Shown: positions 19,776 through 29,582, numbered from the stretch's first letter. The stretch is 47,286 nt of DNA from Bacteroides caecigallinarum (GCF_016901995.1 NZ_JACJLE010000031.1:1-47286), one strand, 5' to 3'. Program-made: numbers and translations. The notes: generated from the sequence alone by a model not told the origin.

Positions 19776-21149
19776 TTACGGTTTAGTATATACAATTTCT
19801 ATATTGAGTTCTTCACCATCTTCTCCGCCGAACAGTTTTGCTGCGTTCACTTCCATATCATGCGAAACGCCTATGATATTTCCTTCTGCATCTGTTTCAG
19901 TTGTTACAGGTATCAGCAATACTTTATCTCTGTCTTCGGTATATTCCTCTCCGGATCTGATTTCGCTGAATATATTGCTTATCAATCTATTAAGCTTTGA
20001 GAACGTATATGAGTTAGTATTACTGCTATATGTTCCCAGGAATGATGTCTTGTTGTCGTATGTCTTGTTTTGTTCGAAGAAGGTATCTATATCGCCTTTT
20101 CTTACCATCAGGACATTTTGTGGAATTCCCATTGTGAAAGTATTGGAATTCTCATTTCCTGCATATCTGTATTTCTTTATTGAAAGGGTTACAGAGTTAA
20201 GAGTATCTTCCTTGTGTGTATCGTAAATTTCATTAATAGGCAATGTTATTTCAGTACATAGACCGGCAGGTGTTTTCAGATATGTATGTCCTTTCTCGTT
20301 TACCAGTTCATCTAATTTATCCGAATTTTCCAGTCTGGTTGACATTAATACCTCTTTACTGGCTGCAAGTACTGTATTACCATGTACCAGTGAGTCTATC
20401 TCTCCTGTTGATTCGCTTTTAATCTTATAGTCAAGGTTTAGTCTTAACCATATATCTTTAATATATACCACAGAACCGTCTCCCTGTGTCGTGTGTACGT
20501 AGAAGCCCTTTAATACATTGTTTATAAAAGAATATGCATCTTTGAAGTATTCAGGTTTTGATGTATATAAACTCTGAATATGTTCACCGAATGATTCTCC
20601 CAAATCTATTTTTATACTAGGATAATAATCACTGGTGTTTCTAAGAGAGTCACTTACCGACATATCCACTGCAGCATAAGTCTTGACAGCTAGCGGTGCT
20701 TTTGTTTCATCATAATAATCTTTTGGCTCGTATGATGTATAGTACAGACCTGTATCGCTGTCTTCTATGATTTTATTTAATGTATCTACCTGTACAGTCA
20801 ATGTTGCAAGAGAGTCACCGTAGAAATCTGTATAGTATAATTCAAGTGATACGCCTGTTATTTTATCCAAATGTTCAGGTAGTTCAAATTTTTCCGGACA
20901 GTTGATTTGTGTTATAAAATCGGCTGAATACTGCCCGAAGTCCGGATCTGTGTATTTTCCCAGATAAGCTTTGTTTGTACGTGAATATACTGAATCCAGT
21001 TTATGTGTTCTTGAAGTAACCTTATACGTATCAGAAAAAGCTTCTATCTTGTCCAGATTCGAAACAAAATCTCCGACTCCTGTAGTGGAATCATCACAGC
21101 TATAGAGTAATGCTGTAAATGTAAATACAGCTAACAACTTGAATTTCAT
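19776..21149 (-). CDS. DUF4270 family lipoprotein
   Basis: A 457-aa secreted lipoprotein. The start at 21149 gives MKFKLLAVFTFTALLYSC, a signal peptide with its lipobox Cys at residue 18; an upstream in-frame start would bury the signal. After the Cys comes DDSTTGVGDF and a long beta-rich domain typical of DUF4270, a Bacteroidetes family of unknown function, often encoded beside the GT5-like gene found here. It ends with IEIVYTKP and is followed by a terminator. It is probably co-transcribed with the upstream GT5-like gene (71-nt gap). Confidence 0.87.
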   Translation of the reverse strand: MKFKLLAVFTFTALLYSCDDSTTGVGDFVSNLDKIEAFSDTYKVTSRTHKLDSVYSRTNKAYLGKYTDPDFGQYSADFITQINCPEKFELPEHLDKITGVSLELYYTDFYGDSLATLTVQVDTLNKIIEDSDTGLYYTSYEPKDYYDETKAPLAVKTYAAVDMSVSDSLRNTSDYYPSIKIDLGESFGEHIQSLYTSKPEYFKDAYSFINNVLKGFYVHTTQGDGSVVYIKDIWLRLNLDYKIKSESTGEIDSLVHGNTVLAASKEVLMSTRLENSDKLDELVNEKGHTYLKTPAGLCTEITLPINEIYDTHKEDTLNSVTLSIKKYRYAGNENSNTFTMGIPQNVLMVRKGDIDTFFEQNKTYDNKTSFLGTYSSNTNSYTFSKLNRLISNIFSEIRSGEEYTEDRDKVLLIPVTTETDAEGNIIGVSHDMEVNAAKLFGGEDGEELNIEIVYTKP

Positions 21150-21220
21150 ACTATATGTAATATATTGGTTATAAAAATGAATCAATACAGACTTATCCAT
21201 ATTGATTCATGGTAAATTAA

Positions 21221-22042
21221 TTATTCTACACCTTCCAGTACCTTATCATACAGTGTGTTGCAAGCGTCAGCATAAGCTTCAAATCCTTGCTGATTTTCTA
21301 CAACCGGTATGTTAAGGCTTCTAGCATAATCCAATAACTCTGGGTTTACATTTTCGCCATTCTGTACAACACCGTCAGAATATGCAATTGCAAGTTTGCA
21401 CAATTCATTATAGTTTACCGGATTATTTATCATTTTCAAATCATCTGATGTGATTTCTTTGAACTTCAATTGTTCGTTGAAGTTTTCCACGAAATTTGAT
21501 TTGAAACCATCATCATAGATAGAGAATACAACTTTTGAGTCGCGGAATGAAGGTTCGTCGTAGTATGCTTTCTTGATATATAAAGGTACTACAGCACTCA
21601 TCCATCCATGGCAGTGTATTACATCAGGACACCAGCGAAGTTTTTTCACAGTCTCCAATACTCCTCTTGCATAGAAGATAGCTCTTTCTCCATTGTCTTC
21701 GTATTCATTTCCGTTTTCGTCAGTTGTCATAAGTCTGTGCTGGAAATAATCGTCGTTATCAATGAAGTATATCTGTCTGCGTGCAGCCTGAACAGATGCC
21801 ACCTTAATTATAAGAGGATGGTCTGTATCGTCTATTATCAAGTTCATTCCAGACAGGCGGATTACTTCGTGCAACTGATTTCTACGTTCGTTTATGATAC
21901 CCCACTTAGGCATGAATGTACGTATTTCACGACCTTTGTCCTGAATTGCCTGTGGAAGATTTTGTCCGATAAGCGACAATTCGCTTTCCGGTACGTAAGG
22001 AGTAATTTCTTGTGTAATGAATAAAACTTTCTTAGCGCTCAT
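21221..22042 (-). CDS. GT5-like half protein (glycogen/starch synthase N-terminal domain)
   Basis: 273 aa, matching only the N-terminal half of GT5 glycogen synthases: KKVLFITQEITPY at the start and CPDVIHCHGWMSAVVPLYIKK near residues 135-155. Full-length glycogen synthase is about 480 aa. The C-terminal GT-B domain is absent, and the KTGGLGD donor loop is replaced by SELSLIG. It is therefore probably not a functional glucosyltransferase alone, though many databases would call it a glycogen synthase. No frameshifted remainder lies downstream; the gene continues into an intact DUF4270 gene. It is divergent from panC. Confidence 0.85.
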   Translation of the reverse strand: MSAKKVLFITQEITPYVPESELSLIGQNLPQAIQDKGREIRTFMPKWGIINERRNQLHEVIRLSGMNLIIDDTDHPLIIKVASVQAARRQIYFIDNDDYFQHRLMTTDENGNEYEDNGERAIFYARGVLETVKKLRWCPDVIHCHGWMSAVVPLYIKKAYYDEPSFRDSKVVFSIYDDGFKSNFVENFNEQLKFKEITSDDLKMINNPVNYNELCKLAIAYSDGVVQNGENVNPELLDYARSLNIPVVENQQGFEAYADACNTLYDKVLEGVE

Positions 22043-22070
22043 GTTATTATTAAATGCTCAAAATGTTTTG

Positions 22071-22078
22071 CAAAGGTA
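22071..22078 (-). promoter_or_regulatory. Promoter -7 box of the GT5-like/DUF4270 operon
   Basis: On the minus strand this reads TACCTTTG, fitting TAnnTTTG, 28 nt upstream of the start. The rest of the 287-nt divergent spacer is AT-rich. The best panC candidate is the imperfect TTACTTTG at 22248-22255. Confidence 0.6.
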
Positions 22079-22329
22079 CAAAAAAAAGGGTATATTAAAA
22101 AATGCATTTTCAAATAAATCCTTATAGTATGTTAACATGTTTTGGTTTTATGCGAAATAATTCATTTTACAACCGTTTTTCAGCTTGTTAGTGAGTTAAA
22201 AACGACACTTTTTTGTATTTATCTTTCATTATGTGGTAAATAATGGTTTACTTTGCACCCGATTTCAGGAACTATATAATAGCTCTGTATATAGACTTAA
22301 TATAGAATAGTATAAACTATAAGAAAGAA

Positions 22330-23175
22330 ATGAAGTTAATTCAGACAATCAGTGAACTGCGCAGCGAGTTGCAGGCAGTTCGTAAGCAAGGAAAGTCAAT
22401 AGGTTTAGTCCCTACTATGGGTGCTTTGCACGACGGACACGCTTCTTTGGTAAAGCGTGCGGTAAAGGAGAACGACGTGGTAGTGGTCAGCGATTTTGTC
22501 AATCCTACTCAGTTCAATGACAAAAATGATTTGTTGAAATACCCAAGAACTTTGGAAGCCGACTGTGCTTTGCTGGAGAAACATGGTGCAGCATTTGTTT
22601 TTGCTCCTTCGGTAGAAGAAATTTATCCTGAGCCTGATACACGTCAGTTCAGTTATGCTCCGCTTGATACTGTTATGGAAGGTAAGTATCGTCCGGGACA
22701 CTTTAATGGAGTTTGCCAGATTGTAAGTAAGCTTTTCATGATAGTTGAGCCTGACAGGGCTTATTTTGGTGAGAAAGATTTCCAGCAGCTTGCTATAATC
22801 CGTGAGATGGTACGCAAGTATCCTTTTAATCTTGAGATTGTAGCTTGCCCTATAGTGCGCGAGGCTGACGGTTTGGCTTTGAGCAGTAGAAACGCAAGAC
22901 TTTCTGCAGAACAGAGAGTTCAAGCATTGCAGATTTCGAAGACTCTGTTTGATAGCCTGGAGTTTGCAAAACTGCATACGCTTGCCGAGACAAAACAATA
23001 TGTGGAGGACAGAATAGCTGCATCCGAAGGTTTGCGATTGGAATACTTTGAGGTAGTTGACGGTGATACATTGCAGACTGTTTCTTCATGGGATGACAGC
23101 AAATATATTGTGGGATGCATCACAGTGTTCTGTGGCGAAGTCAGATTGATTGATAATATTAAATATAAAGAATAA
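22330..23175 (+). CDS. panC: Pantothenate synthetase
   Basis: Condenses pantoate and beta-alanine with ATP to give pantothenate, a coenzyme A precursor. It is 281 aa. The adenylation motif [14 protein letters not shown] is at residues 28-41, FVNPTQFN near 56, and [17 protein letters not shown] near 140. [14 protein letters not shown] is the conserved C-terminal-domain start. It is followed 14 nt later by panD, so the two supply both the beta-alanine and its use. Confidence 0.97.
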   Translation: MKLIQTISELRSELQAVRKQGKSIGLVPTMGALHDGHASLVKRAVKENDVVVVSDFVNPTQFNDKNDLLKYPRTLEADCALLEKHGAAFVFAPSVEEIYPEPDTRQFSYAPLDTVMEGKYRPGHFNGVCQIVSKLFMIVEPDRAYFGEKDFQQLAIIREMVRKYPFNLEIVACPIVREADGLALSSRNARLSAEQRVQALQISKTLFDSLEFAKLHTLAETKQYVEDRIAASEGLRLEYFEVVDGDTLQTVSSWDDSKYIVGCITVFCGEVRLIDNIKYKE

Positions 23176-23189
23176 ACCCAGTAAAAACT

Positions 23190-23540
23190 ATGATGATAGA
23201 AGTATTGAAGTCGAAGATACACCGTGTCACAGTCACTCAGTCCAACCTCAATTACGTTGGCAGTATCACAATTGATGAGGATCTGCTTGATGCTGCAAAT
23301 ATAATTGCCGGCGAGAAAGTACACATCGTTGACAATAATAACGGTGAAAGATTTGAGACTTATGTAATAAAGGGAGAGCGTGGCTCAGGATGTATATGTC
23401 TGAATGGGGCTGCAGCACGCAAGGTACAGGTAGGAGATATTGTGATAATAATCTCATACGCTCTTATGGATTTTGAAGAAGCCAAGACGTTCAAACCTTC
23501 AGTGATTTTCCCTGATACTTGTACCAACAAGTTGGTGTAA
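23190..23540 (+). CDS. panD: Aspartate 1-decarboxylase
   Basis: Pyruvoyl enzyme making beta-alanine from aspartate. It is 116 aa. The self-cleavage site is Gly24-Ser25 in NYVGSITID when counted from ATG 23190, the same numbering as in E. coli, which supports this start over the ATG one codon later. The LNGAAARKV segment, conserved in the family, is near residue 72. It lies 14 nt after panC and ends before a strong terminator. Confidence 0.95.
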   Translation: MMIEVLKSKIHRVTVTQSNLNYVGSITIDEDLLDAANIIAGEKVHIVDNNNGERFETYVIKGERGSGCICLNGAAARKVQVGDIVIIISYALMDFEEAKTFKPSVIFPDTCTNKLV

Positions 23541-23563
23541 TTTTATACTTGCTATATATGCAG

Positions 23564-23608
23564 AAAAAACGCTTTGACGTTTTACATAAAACGTCAAAGC
23601 GTTTTTTC
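23564..23608. terminator. Bidirectional terminator between panD and fbp
   Basis: AAAAAACGCTTTGACGTTTTA and TAAAACGTCAAAGCGTTTTTT form a 21-bp perfect inverted repeat with a two-base loop. The A/T runs on each side serve the converging panCD and fbp transcripts. Confidence 0.95.
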
Positions 23609-23636
23609 TTAAATGCCTAATCGTTTTTTTTATCTG

Positions 23637-25628
23637 TTATAAGGCCTTCTCTTTCAGGATGCCTGTTCTGTATGCTATGAGAAGTTTCTTCAAGTCTTCA
23701 ATTTGAATTTTCAGCTCCTCGCCTTTATCAGTATCTTTCACCATCATACGCTTCGTACTTAGTTCCACTATCTGAGTTGTAGATTTGATGTCTTTACCTT
23801 CCTCTATGGCAGCTTGCGTAGAAGTGAAAGGTTCGTGCTGTACGAGCTGGAAACCTCGTGAGTGATATACCAATGTATATCCGGCTATACCGGTTTCAGG
23901 CTGGTATGCTTTAGAAAATCCTCCGTCAATAACCATAAGTTTTCCGTTAGCTTTTATAGGCTTTTCACCCTGGACGGCTTTTACAGGAACGTGTCCGTTT
24001 ATGATATGGCGGTGTTCACCTTCTACGTTGAACTCATCCAGAATCATGTCGCACACGGCTTCATCATTTCTCTTCGAATAGTAATATCCCTTTATCTCCT
24101 TATGGGTTTCCTTGTCTGTCAGGAAGTATCTTTCGAAAGTGGCCATCTTGCTCTTGTCGAATGCAGGAGAGTCCTTACCGCACCACAGATACCATACATA
24201 GTCTATGGCAAAATCCTTATCTTCATTGTCTTTGTCGGCAAAATAGGCAGTACGTATAAGCTGACCTACTTTATTGAGCAGTTCCTTGCCTTTGTATTTC
24301 TTGTCGCCTATAGTTATTTCTTTCAGACTTCCGTCTTCGTTAAGAGGCATTGAGGCGTGGAAAAGGAGGTTGGAGTTGCACACATTATACATACATCCGT
24401 ATCTGAACAGACATTTCATGTGCTTGCGGAGCTTTTCGCTTCTTGTGAATGAATCATAAAGCTTGTTCACCACATCAGCCTCTTCTTCCGTAAGTTTGTA
24501 TGGATCATTAGGATCTACAGTAGGCATGAGGCAATCTCTCATCTCATATTCCTTGTCGCCCAATTTCAAGACTTTTTTCTCGAAATCAATATGATGGAGG
24601 AGCATTCTGTCTTCCATCTCGAATTCCGGTCTGCGTTTTATTATTTCGGCCTCCAGCTTGAACTGTATTATACATATAGCCTTGTGCATCTGTGCTATCA
24701 TGCGCAGTGTCTTGTCGCTGTACTGTGCGTCATACTCTTTTGGATAGAACTGGGTGCATGGATCGTCAGCGTACGCTTCCATTGCGAATGTAGCGAGCGG
24801 AAGCAGGTTGATGCCGTATCCGTCTTCTAAGGCAGGCAGATTGCCATATCTCATTGCCAGACGCAGAACATTTGCTATACTGCATTTGTTTCCTGCAGCA
24901 GCTCCCATCCATAGTATGTCGTGGTTTCCCCACTGTATGTCGAAGTTATGATAGTTGCACAGTGTGTCCATTATGATATGTGGGCCCGGACCTCTGTCGA
25001 AGATATCTCCAAGAATATGCAGTGAGTCGATGGTAAGTCTTTGTATAAGATTGCAAAGGGCGATTATGAAATCATCAGCCCTGTCTGTTTCTATAATGGT
25101 GCTGATAATTACATTGATGTATGCCTGCTTGTTCTGCGTAGTGCTGCTTTCATGCAGAAGCTCCTGTATTATGTATGAGAATTCTTCAGGTAATGCCTTT
25201 CTTACTTTCGAACGTGTGTATTTCGACGATACGTTCTGACATACGCTTACCAGTTGGTTCAGCGTAATCACGTACCAGTCGTTCATGTCTTCTTCTGTTT
25301 CCTTTACCCTGATCAGTTTTTGTTCCGGGTAATATATCAGAGTACATAATTCTTTCTTTTCAGCCTCTCTAAGAGTGTTACCGAATATCTCGTTTACTTT
25401 TCTTTTTATGGCGCCGGAAGCATTTCTCAGTACGTGATTGAATGCTTCATATTCCCCATGAAGGTCTGCCAGAAAGTGTTCTGTTCCTTTTGGAAGATTG
25501 AGTATGGCTTCGAGGTTTATAATTTCAGTACTTGCGGCAGCTATTGTCGGGAAACTTTGCGACAGTAGTTCCAGATACCTTAAATCGTTTTTGATTTCCT
25601 CTATTTTTGCCTTGTTTGTTACTGTCAT
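23637..25628 (-). CDS. fbp: Fructose-1,6-bisphosphatase, class III
   Basis: Gluconeogenic phosphatase of the Firmicutes/Bacteroidetes class III type, 663 aa, the family length. The calcineurin-like metal site is visible as FLADLHGEYEAFNHVLRN, LGDIFDRGPGPHIIMD, QWGNHDILWMGAAAGN and HRHIINGHVPVKAV. No signal peptide, so cytoplasmic. It lies 32 nt after an AspT-like transporter gene and is possibly co-transcribed with it. No ordinary class I or II fbp is seen in this window. Confidence 0.95.
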   Translation of the reverse strand: MTVTNKAKIEEIKNDLRYLELLSQSFPTIAAASTEIINLEAILNLPKGTEHFLADLHGEYEAFNHVLRNASGAIKRKVNEIFGNTLREAEKKELCTLIYYPEQKLIRVKETEEDMNDWYVITLNQLVSVCQNVSSKYTRSKVRKALPEEFSYIIQELLHESSTTQNKQAYINVIISTIIETDRADDFIIALCNLIQRLTIDSLHILGDIFDRGPGPHIIMDTLCNYHNFDIQWGNHDILWMGAAAGNKCSIANVLRLAMRYGNLPALEDGYGINLLPLATFAMEAYADDPCTQFYPKEYDAQYSDKTLRMIAQMHKAICIIQFKLEAEIIKRRPEFEMEDRMLLHHIDFEKKVLKLGDKEYEMRDCLMPTVDPNDPYKLTEEEADVVNKLYDSFTRSEKLRKHMKCLFRYGCMYNVCNSNLLFHASMPLNEDGSLKEITIGDKKYKGKELLNKVGQLIRTAYFADKDNEDKDFAIDYVWYLWCGKDSPAFDKSKMATFERYFLTDKETHKEIKGYYYSKRNDEAVCDMILDEFNVEGEHRHIINGHVPVKAVQGEKPIKANGKLMVIDGGFSKAYQPETGIAGYTLVYHSRGFQLVQHEPFTSTQAAIEEGKDIKSTTQIVELSTKRMMVKDTDKGEELKIQIEDLKKLLIAYRTGILKEKAL

Positions 25629-25660
25629 GGCTTTAGATTTATTTTATGATTGGTTTATTT

Positions 25661-27322
25661 CTATAAAAATAGCATCAATATGATTTGTATCATTATCACT
25701 CTGGTGAACATACCCAGCGGATATACCGTAGCATAGCTTACCGCAGGATTGTCATTCGGTATAATGTCGTTGGCATAATTCAGTGCCATTGGGTTTGCCA
25801 TGCTGCCGCAAAGCATTCCGCAGGTACTTCCGAAGTCAAGATGGAATATTCTCATTGATACAATTGCCATTATCACTACAGGGATGAATGTGATGGCAAA
25901 TCCTATGCCTATCCACAGCGCACCTTCCGGTCTCATTACTGTTTCGAAGAAATGTGCTCCGGCGTCGAGTCCCAGACATGCCAGATATAATGAAAGTCCG
26001 ATACCTCTAAGCATGAGATTGGCGCTTCGTGTAGTGTATGTCACCAGGTGCAGGCGCGGACCGTACGCGCCAATCAGTATTCCTATTATAATAGGTCCAC
26101 CGGCAAGGCCTAATTTTACAGGCGAGCTTATTCCCGGTATGCTGATAGGTATTGCCCCGATGATAAGGCCAAGCACTATACCTATGAATATAGATGCCAT
26201 GTTAGGGTCTTTCAGTGTTTTTACTGTATTTCCAAGCACTTTTTCTACGTTCTGTATTGCTGCAGCTTCGCCTACTACTGTCAGTCTGTCTCCCAGTTGA
26301 AGTACAAGCCCCGGTGTGGCAAGCAGCTGTACTCCGCTTCGTGTCACTCGGCTGATGTTTATACCGTAAGAATTTCTCAGTCTTAGACTGCCAAGTTTCT
26401 TTCCGTTTATCTCCGGACGTGATATGACAACATGCTTTGAAACCAGCTGGCTGTCTATGGCATTCCAGTCAATATCTTCCTTATTCCAATCCCTGTTTTC
26501 CTGCTCTCCGAAAAGTATAGTCAGGGTAGGGGCGTCTTTCTCTGTAGTGATAACCAGTATCCTGTCGTTTTCCTTCAGAATCTTTTCTGATGTTGGGATA
26601 CTTACGTTTCCGTCTCTCCAGAGTCGTGATATGACAAATTTAGGATAGCTCAACTTTGCTATATCCTGTATGCTCATGTTGAATATTGCCGGGTTGTGAA
26701 TCTGGAAAGTAGCTATGTATGTGTGATTGGTGTCATCGTGGTCATGACTTTCCATGTCTTTGGGTCTTACCACCAACTTTCTCAGTACTACTATTGCCAG
26801 AATTACTCCTACAACTCCCAAAGGATATGTGATGGCGCAACTTAGAGCAGCTCCGCTGGTCGGCTCACCCAGCTGTTTCAATGTTTGCTGTGCCGCACCT
26901 AGAGCCGGAGTGTTTGTAGTGGCTCCGCACAAAATACCTGCCATATCCGAAAGTGGAACGGATGCAGTCTTGCTTATTATTACAGCCATTGCCGTACCTA
27001 TCAATATCACTCCAAGTCCCAGCATATTCAGTTTGCATCCTCCTTTATGGAAGGAACTGAAGAAGCCTGGACCAACCTGTAGTCCTAATGAATATACGAA
27101 TAAAACCAGTCCGAAACTTTCTGCATAGATAAGCATTTGCGGATCGATGGAAAAGCCTAAATGTCCGGCCAGAATCCCGATGAAAAATACGAATGTCACT
27201 CCCAGCGAAACTCCGAACAGATGGAGCTTCCCAAATCCTAATCCTATGGCTGTGATAAGCGACAATATAATGACAGCCTGTAAGGCTGAATGCTCAAAAA
27301 ATAAATCTGTAAACCATTCCAT
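25661..27322 (-). CDS. Aspartate:alanine exchanger (AAEx/AspT-YidE) family transporter
   Basis: A 553-aa inner-membrane protein with two hydrophobic halves of about five helices each (about 10-185 and 370-550). They flank a cytoplasmic block with two RCK/TrkA-C-like domains (about 200-360; IQDIAKLSYPKFVISRLWR and LGSLRLRNSYGINISRVTRSGVQLL). The halves share GILCGATTNTPALGAA and GMLCGSMANPMALNYA, showing the internal duplication typical of AspT and E. coli YidE/YbjL. The substrate is unknown; aspartate/alanine exchange is shown only for some members. The RCK domains suggest ligand gating. Confidence 0.88.
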   Translation of the reverse strand: MEWFTDLFFEHSALQAVIILSLITAIGLGFGKLHLFGVSLGVTFVFFIGILAGHLGFSIDPQMLIYAESFGLVLFVYSLGLQVGPGFFSSFHKGGCKLNMLGLGVILIGTAMAVIISKTASVPLSDMAGILCGATTNTPALGAAQQTLKQLGEPTSGAALSCAITYPLGVVGVILAIVVLRKLVVRPKDMESHDHDDTNHTYIATFQIHNPAIFNMSIQDIAKLSYPKFVISRLWRDGNVSIPTSEKILKENDRILVITTEKDAPTLTILFGEQENRDWNKEDIDWNAIDSQLVSKHVVISRPEINGKKLGSLRLRNSYGINISRVTRSGVQLLATPGLVLQLGDRLTVVGEAAAIQNVEKVLGNTVKTLKDPNMASIFIGIVLGLIIGAIPISIPGISSPVKLGLAGGPIIIGILIGAYGPRLHLVTYTTRSANLMLRGIGLSLYLACLGLDAGAHFFETVMRPEGALWIGIGFAITFIPVVIMAIVSMRIFHLDFGSTCGMLCGSMANPMALNYANDIIPNDNPAVSYATVYPLGMFTRVIMIQIILMLFL

Positions 27323-27326
27323 GCCG

Positions 27327-27334
27327 CAAATTTA
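27327..27334 (-). promoter_or_regulatory. Promoter -7 box very close to the transporter start
   Basis: The minus strand reads TAAATTTG only 4 nt before the ATG at 27322. If used, the transcript would have almost no leader. No -33 box is clear at 19-21 nt, so the box may be coincidental. Confidence 0.35.
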
Positions 27335-27411
27335 CACACTTTTTTTGATGAATGTTTATATTATGTTATTTTATTTTTGGCAAGGATTGATAAAAATATC
27401 ACTCTTTATTG

Positions 27412-27460
27412 TAAAAAAATAACCCTTCCACACTGGGTTATACAGTAATGAAAGGGTTAG
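27412..27460 (-). terminator. Terminator of the TPR protein gene
   Basis: On the minus strand, AACCCTT pairs with AAGGGTT across a loop of about 30 nt, followed by ATTTTTTT. It lies 19 nt after the stop. Confidence 0.7.
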
Positions 27461-27478
27461 TTGGTTTAAAAAAATGTA

Positions 27479-28087
27479 TTATTTAAGCGACATAAGTCCC
27501 ATTACATTAGTCACTTTTTCAGCAAGTTCATCTGTTGGAACAGACTCTATAAGTTTCATCATCAGATCTGTCACGTCTGCATTCTTGTCAAGAGTAAGAA
27601 CCTTGTTCAAGTCGTCGATAGCTTCTTCATAGTGTTTTGTATTCATATACATCTCAGCCCTGGTCTTGAAACTTTCGGCATCGTTCGGATTCAGTTCTAT
27701 TGATTTGTTGATATCGCATATTGCATTGTCCCATTTTTTCAGATTTCCCCAAAGGATACTTCTTGTGTAATATGCAAATGAACGGTATTCCTTGTCGTTC
27801 TCCGGAATTAACTCAATGCTTGAGTTTGCAGCTTGCATAGCCAATACTATGTCGTTGCATGCATTGCAGATGAGTGACATATAACAATGCGCATATCCGT
27901 TTTCAGGATTACACTCTATTTCTTCGTTTAGAAGTTTATAGGCTGTTTCTATATCACCGTTGTTGAGTGCAGTCACTCCGTTGATATAATTGTCAGATTC
28001 CGGACGGTTGATATTTTCTGCGTATGAAGTTCCGCAGAACAACATTATAAATAATAATGTGATAATAGTTTTTCCAGTGGTTTTCAT
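27479..28087 (-). CDS. Exported tetratricopeptide-repeat protein
   Basis: A 202-aa protein with a signal peptide (MKTTGKTIITLLFIMLFC, predicted cleavage after SYA at residue 23). About four TPR-like helical repeats follow, seen as GDIETAYKLLNEEIECNPENG, IVLAMQAANSSIELIPEND, WDNAICDINKSIELNPNDAE and YEEAIDDLNKVLTLDKNAD. Such proteins act as periplasmic or surface-associated scaffolds. No partner is evident. It stands alone, with a good promoter shared back-to-back with the kinase gene on the plus strand. Confidence 0.82.
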   Translation of the reverse strand: MKTTGKTIITLLFIMLFCGTSYAENINRPESDNYINGVTALNNGDIETAYKLLNEEIECNPENGYAHCYMSLICNACNDIVLAMQAANSSIELIPENDKEYRSFAYYTRSILWGNLKKWDNAICDINKSIELNPNDAESFKTRAEMYMNTKHYEEAIDDLNKVLTLDKNADVTDLMMKLIESVPTDELAEKVTNVMGLMSLK

Positions 28088-28115
28088 GTCGCTATTTAAT
28101 TTTAAAGTTTGGTCG

Positions 28116-28146
28116 CAAAACTATAAAGTTTTATTTTACCTACAAA
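28116..28146 (-). promoter_or_regulatory. Promoter of the TPR protein gene
   Basis: On the minus strand, TTTG (28146-28143) is followed after 19 nt by TAGTTTTG (28123-28116). This is an ideal Bacteroidetes promoter, 28 nt before the ATG. Confidence 0.75.
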
Positions 28147-28186
28147 GAAAAGCGGACAAAAAATACGATAATATATAAAAAACTTC

Positions 28187-28194
28187 TATCTTTG
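28187..28194 (+). promoter_or_regulatory. Promoter -7 box of the kinase gene
   Basis: TATCTTTG fits TAnnTTTG. It lies back-to-back with the TPR promoter and predicts a leader of about 90 nt. No good -33 box. Confidence 0.55.
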
Positions 28195-28292
28195 TCGCAT
28201 CTAAATAAATCTAAGACTGAAAATAAACCTTGTTTTGCTATCCGGTGATGGCAATTTATATAGAATGAAAATTTTTAAAACTTGTTATAACC

Positions 28293-29372
28293 ATGAATTC
28301 ATTAAATCAAATCATTGAAAAATTTCCGGAAATCAAAAATGTGGAGTCGGTCAAACCTTTGACTGCAGGACTTATCAATCAGACTTATCTTGTCACTACA
28401 CAGGAAGGTATTCCAAACTTTATACTTCAGTGTATAAATCATAATATCTTCAAGAATGTCGATTTATTGCAGAATAACATCGAATGTGTAACAGGACATA
28501 TCCGCAAGAAGCTTGAAGCTGCGGGTGAAAAGGATCTTGACAGGAAAGTTCTTCGTTTTGCTGTGACAGATAATGGTAAGACATATTATTTTGATGGTGA
28601 GAAGTACTGGCGTGCATGCGTGTTCGTTGAAGGTTCTCTTACACTTGATGCCGTTACACCTGAATCATCATATCTTGTCGGACTGAAATTCGGTGAGTTT
28701 GAAGCTATGTTGTCCGATCTGCCATGTCAGCTCGAGGAAACAATTCCTGATTTCCATAATATGGAGTTCAGAATGAAACAGCTTCATGATGCTGTTGAGG
28801 CTAACGCTGCCGGACGCCTTGACAAGGTGCGCGACCTTGTAGCTGAGATAGACAAGGATGCTTACGACATGTGTTGTGCGGAAAGATATTATAGAGAAGG
28901 TAAACTCCCTAAACGTATATGCCATTGTGATACTAAAGTCAGCAATATGCTCTTCGACAAGGAGGGAAATGTTCTTTGTATCATCGACCTTGATACGGTA
29001 ATGTCAAGCTTTGTATTTTCTGATTTCGGTGATTTCCTCCGTTCCGCTGCAAATACAGGCCAGGAAGACGATGAAAATCTTGATAATGTCAAGTTCAATT
29101 TTGAAATCTTCAAATCATTTGCAAAAGGATATATTGAATCGGCAAAGTGTTTCCTCACTCCGCTTGAGATAGAACTGCTTCCTTATGCCGTTACACTGTT
29201 CCCTTATATGCAGGCTGTACGTTTCCTTACAGACTATATTAATGGAGACACTTACTATCAGACTAAATATCCGGAGCATAATTATGTAAGAACGCTTGCG
29301 CAGTATAAGCTTTATAAAGAAACTAAGGCTGCAATGGGCGAAATGAAAGATTATATCAATTCTCTTATATAA
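28293..29372 (+). CDS. Aminoglycoside-phosphotransferase-fold kinase, N-acetylhexosamine 1-kinase-like
   Basis: A 359-aa kinase of the APH fold. The catalytic loop is HCDTKVSNML (H211, D213, N218) and the metal-binding loop IDLDTVM (D232, D234). The N-terminal lobe starts with TAGLINQTYLV, the nucleotide-binding glycine strand. The overall sequence resembles N-acetylhexosamine 1-kinase of the bifidobacterial lacto-N-biose/galacto-N-biose pathway, which makes GlcNAc/GalNAc 1-phosphate. The neighbourhood has no phosphorylase to confirm that substrate. galE, 6 kb downstream, would fit such a pathway but is a separate unit. Confidence 0.78.
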   Translation: MNSLNQIIEKFPEIKNVESVKPLTAGLINQTYLVTTQEGIPNFILQCINHNIFKNVDLLQNNIECVTGHIRKKLEAAGEKDLDRKVLRFAVTDNGKTYYFDGEKYWRACVFVEGSLTLDAVTPESSYLVGLKFGEFEAMLSDLPCQLEETIPDFHNMEFRMKQLHDAVEANAAGRLDKVRDLVAEIDKDAYDMCCAERYYREGKLPKRICHCDTKVSNMLFDKEGNVLCIIDLDTVMSSFVFSDFGDFLRSAANTGQEDDENLDNVKFNFEIFKSFAKGYIESAKCFLTPLEIELLPYAVTLFPYMQAVRFLTDYINGDTYYQTKYPEHNYVRTLAQYKLYKETKAAMGEMKDYINSLI

Positions 29373-29381
29373 TTAAGTATC

Positions 29382-29418
29382 GCGCGCAGATGTTACGTAA
29401 AGTTATATCTGCGTGTGT
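29382..29418 (+). terminator. Hairpin after the kinase gene, possible weak terminator
   Basis: CGCGCGCAGAT and ATCTGCGTGTG form an 11-bp stem with two G-T pairs around a 15-nt loop, 9 nt after the stop. There is no T-run, so termination or mRNA stability is uncertain. Confidence 0.45.
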
Positions 29419-29582
29419 GTATAATCTTCATTATACGTTTGCTCTGTTTCAACTGGAAATATGAAAAGAACTTTATCCTTTATATTCCGATATTGCTGTC
29501 GGATTGTTCATTGGATATGGTTCTTTTTTGTGTTTTTTAATCATAATGTCGTAGAAGTGCTTCTGAATTGGATTTTTTTCAC

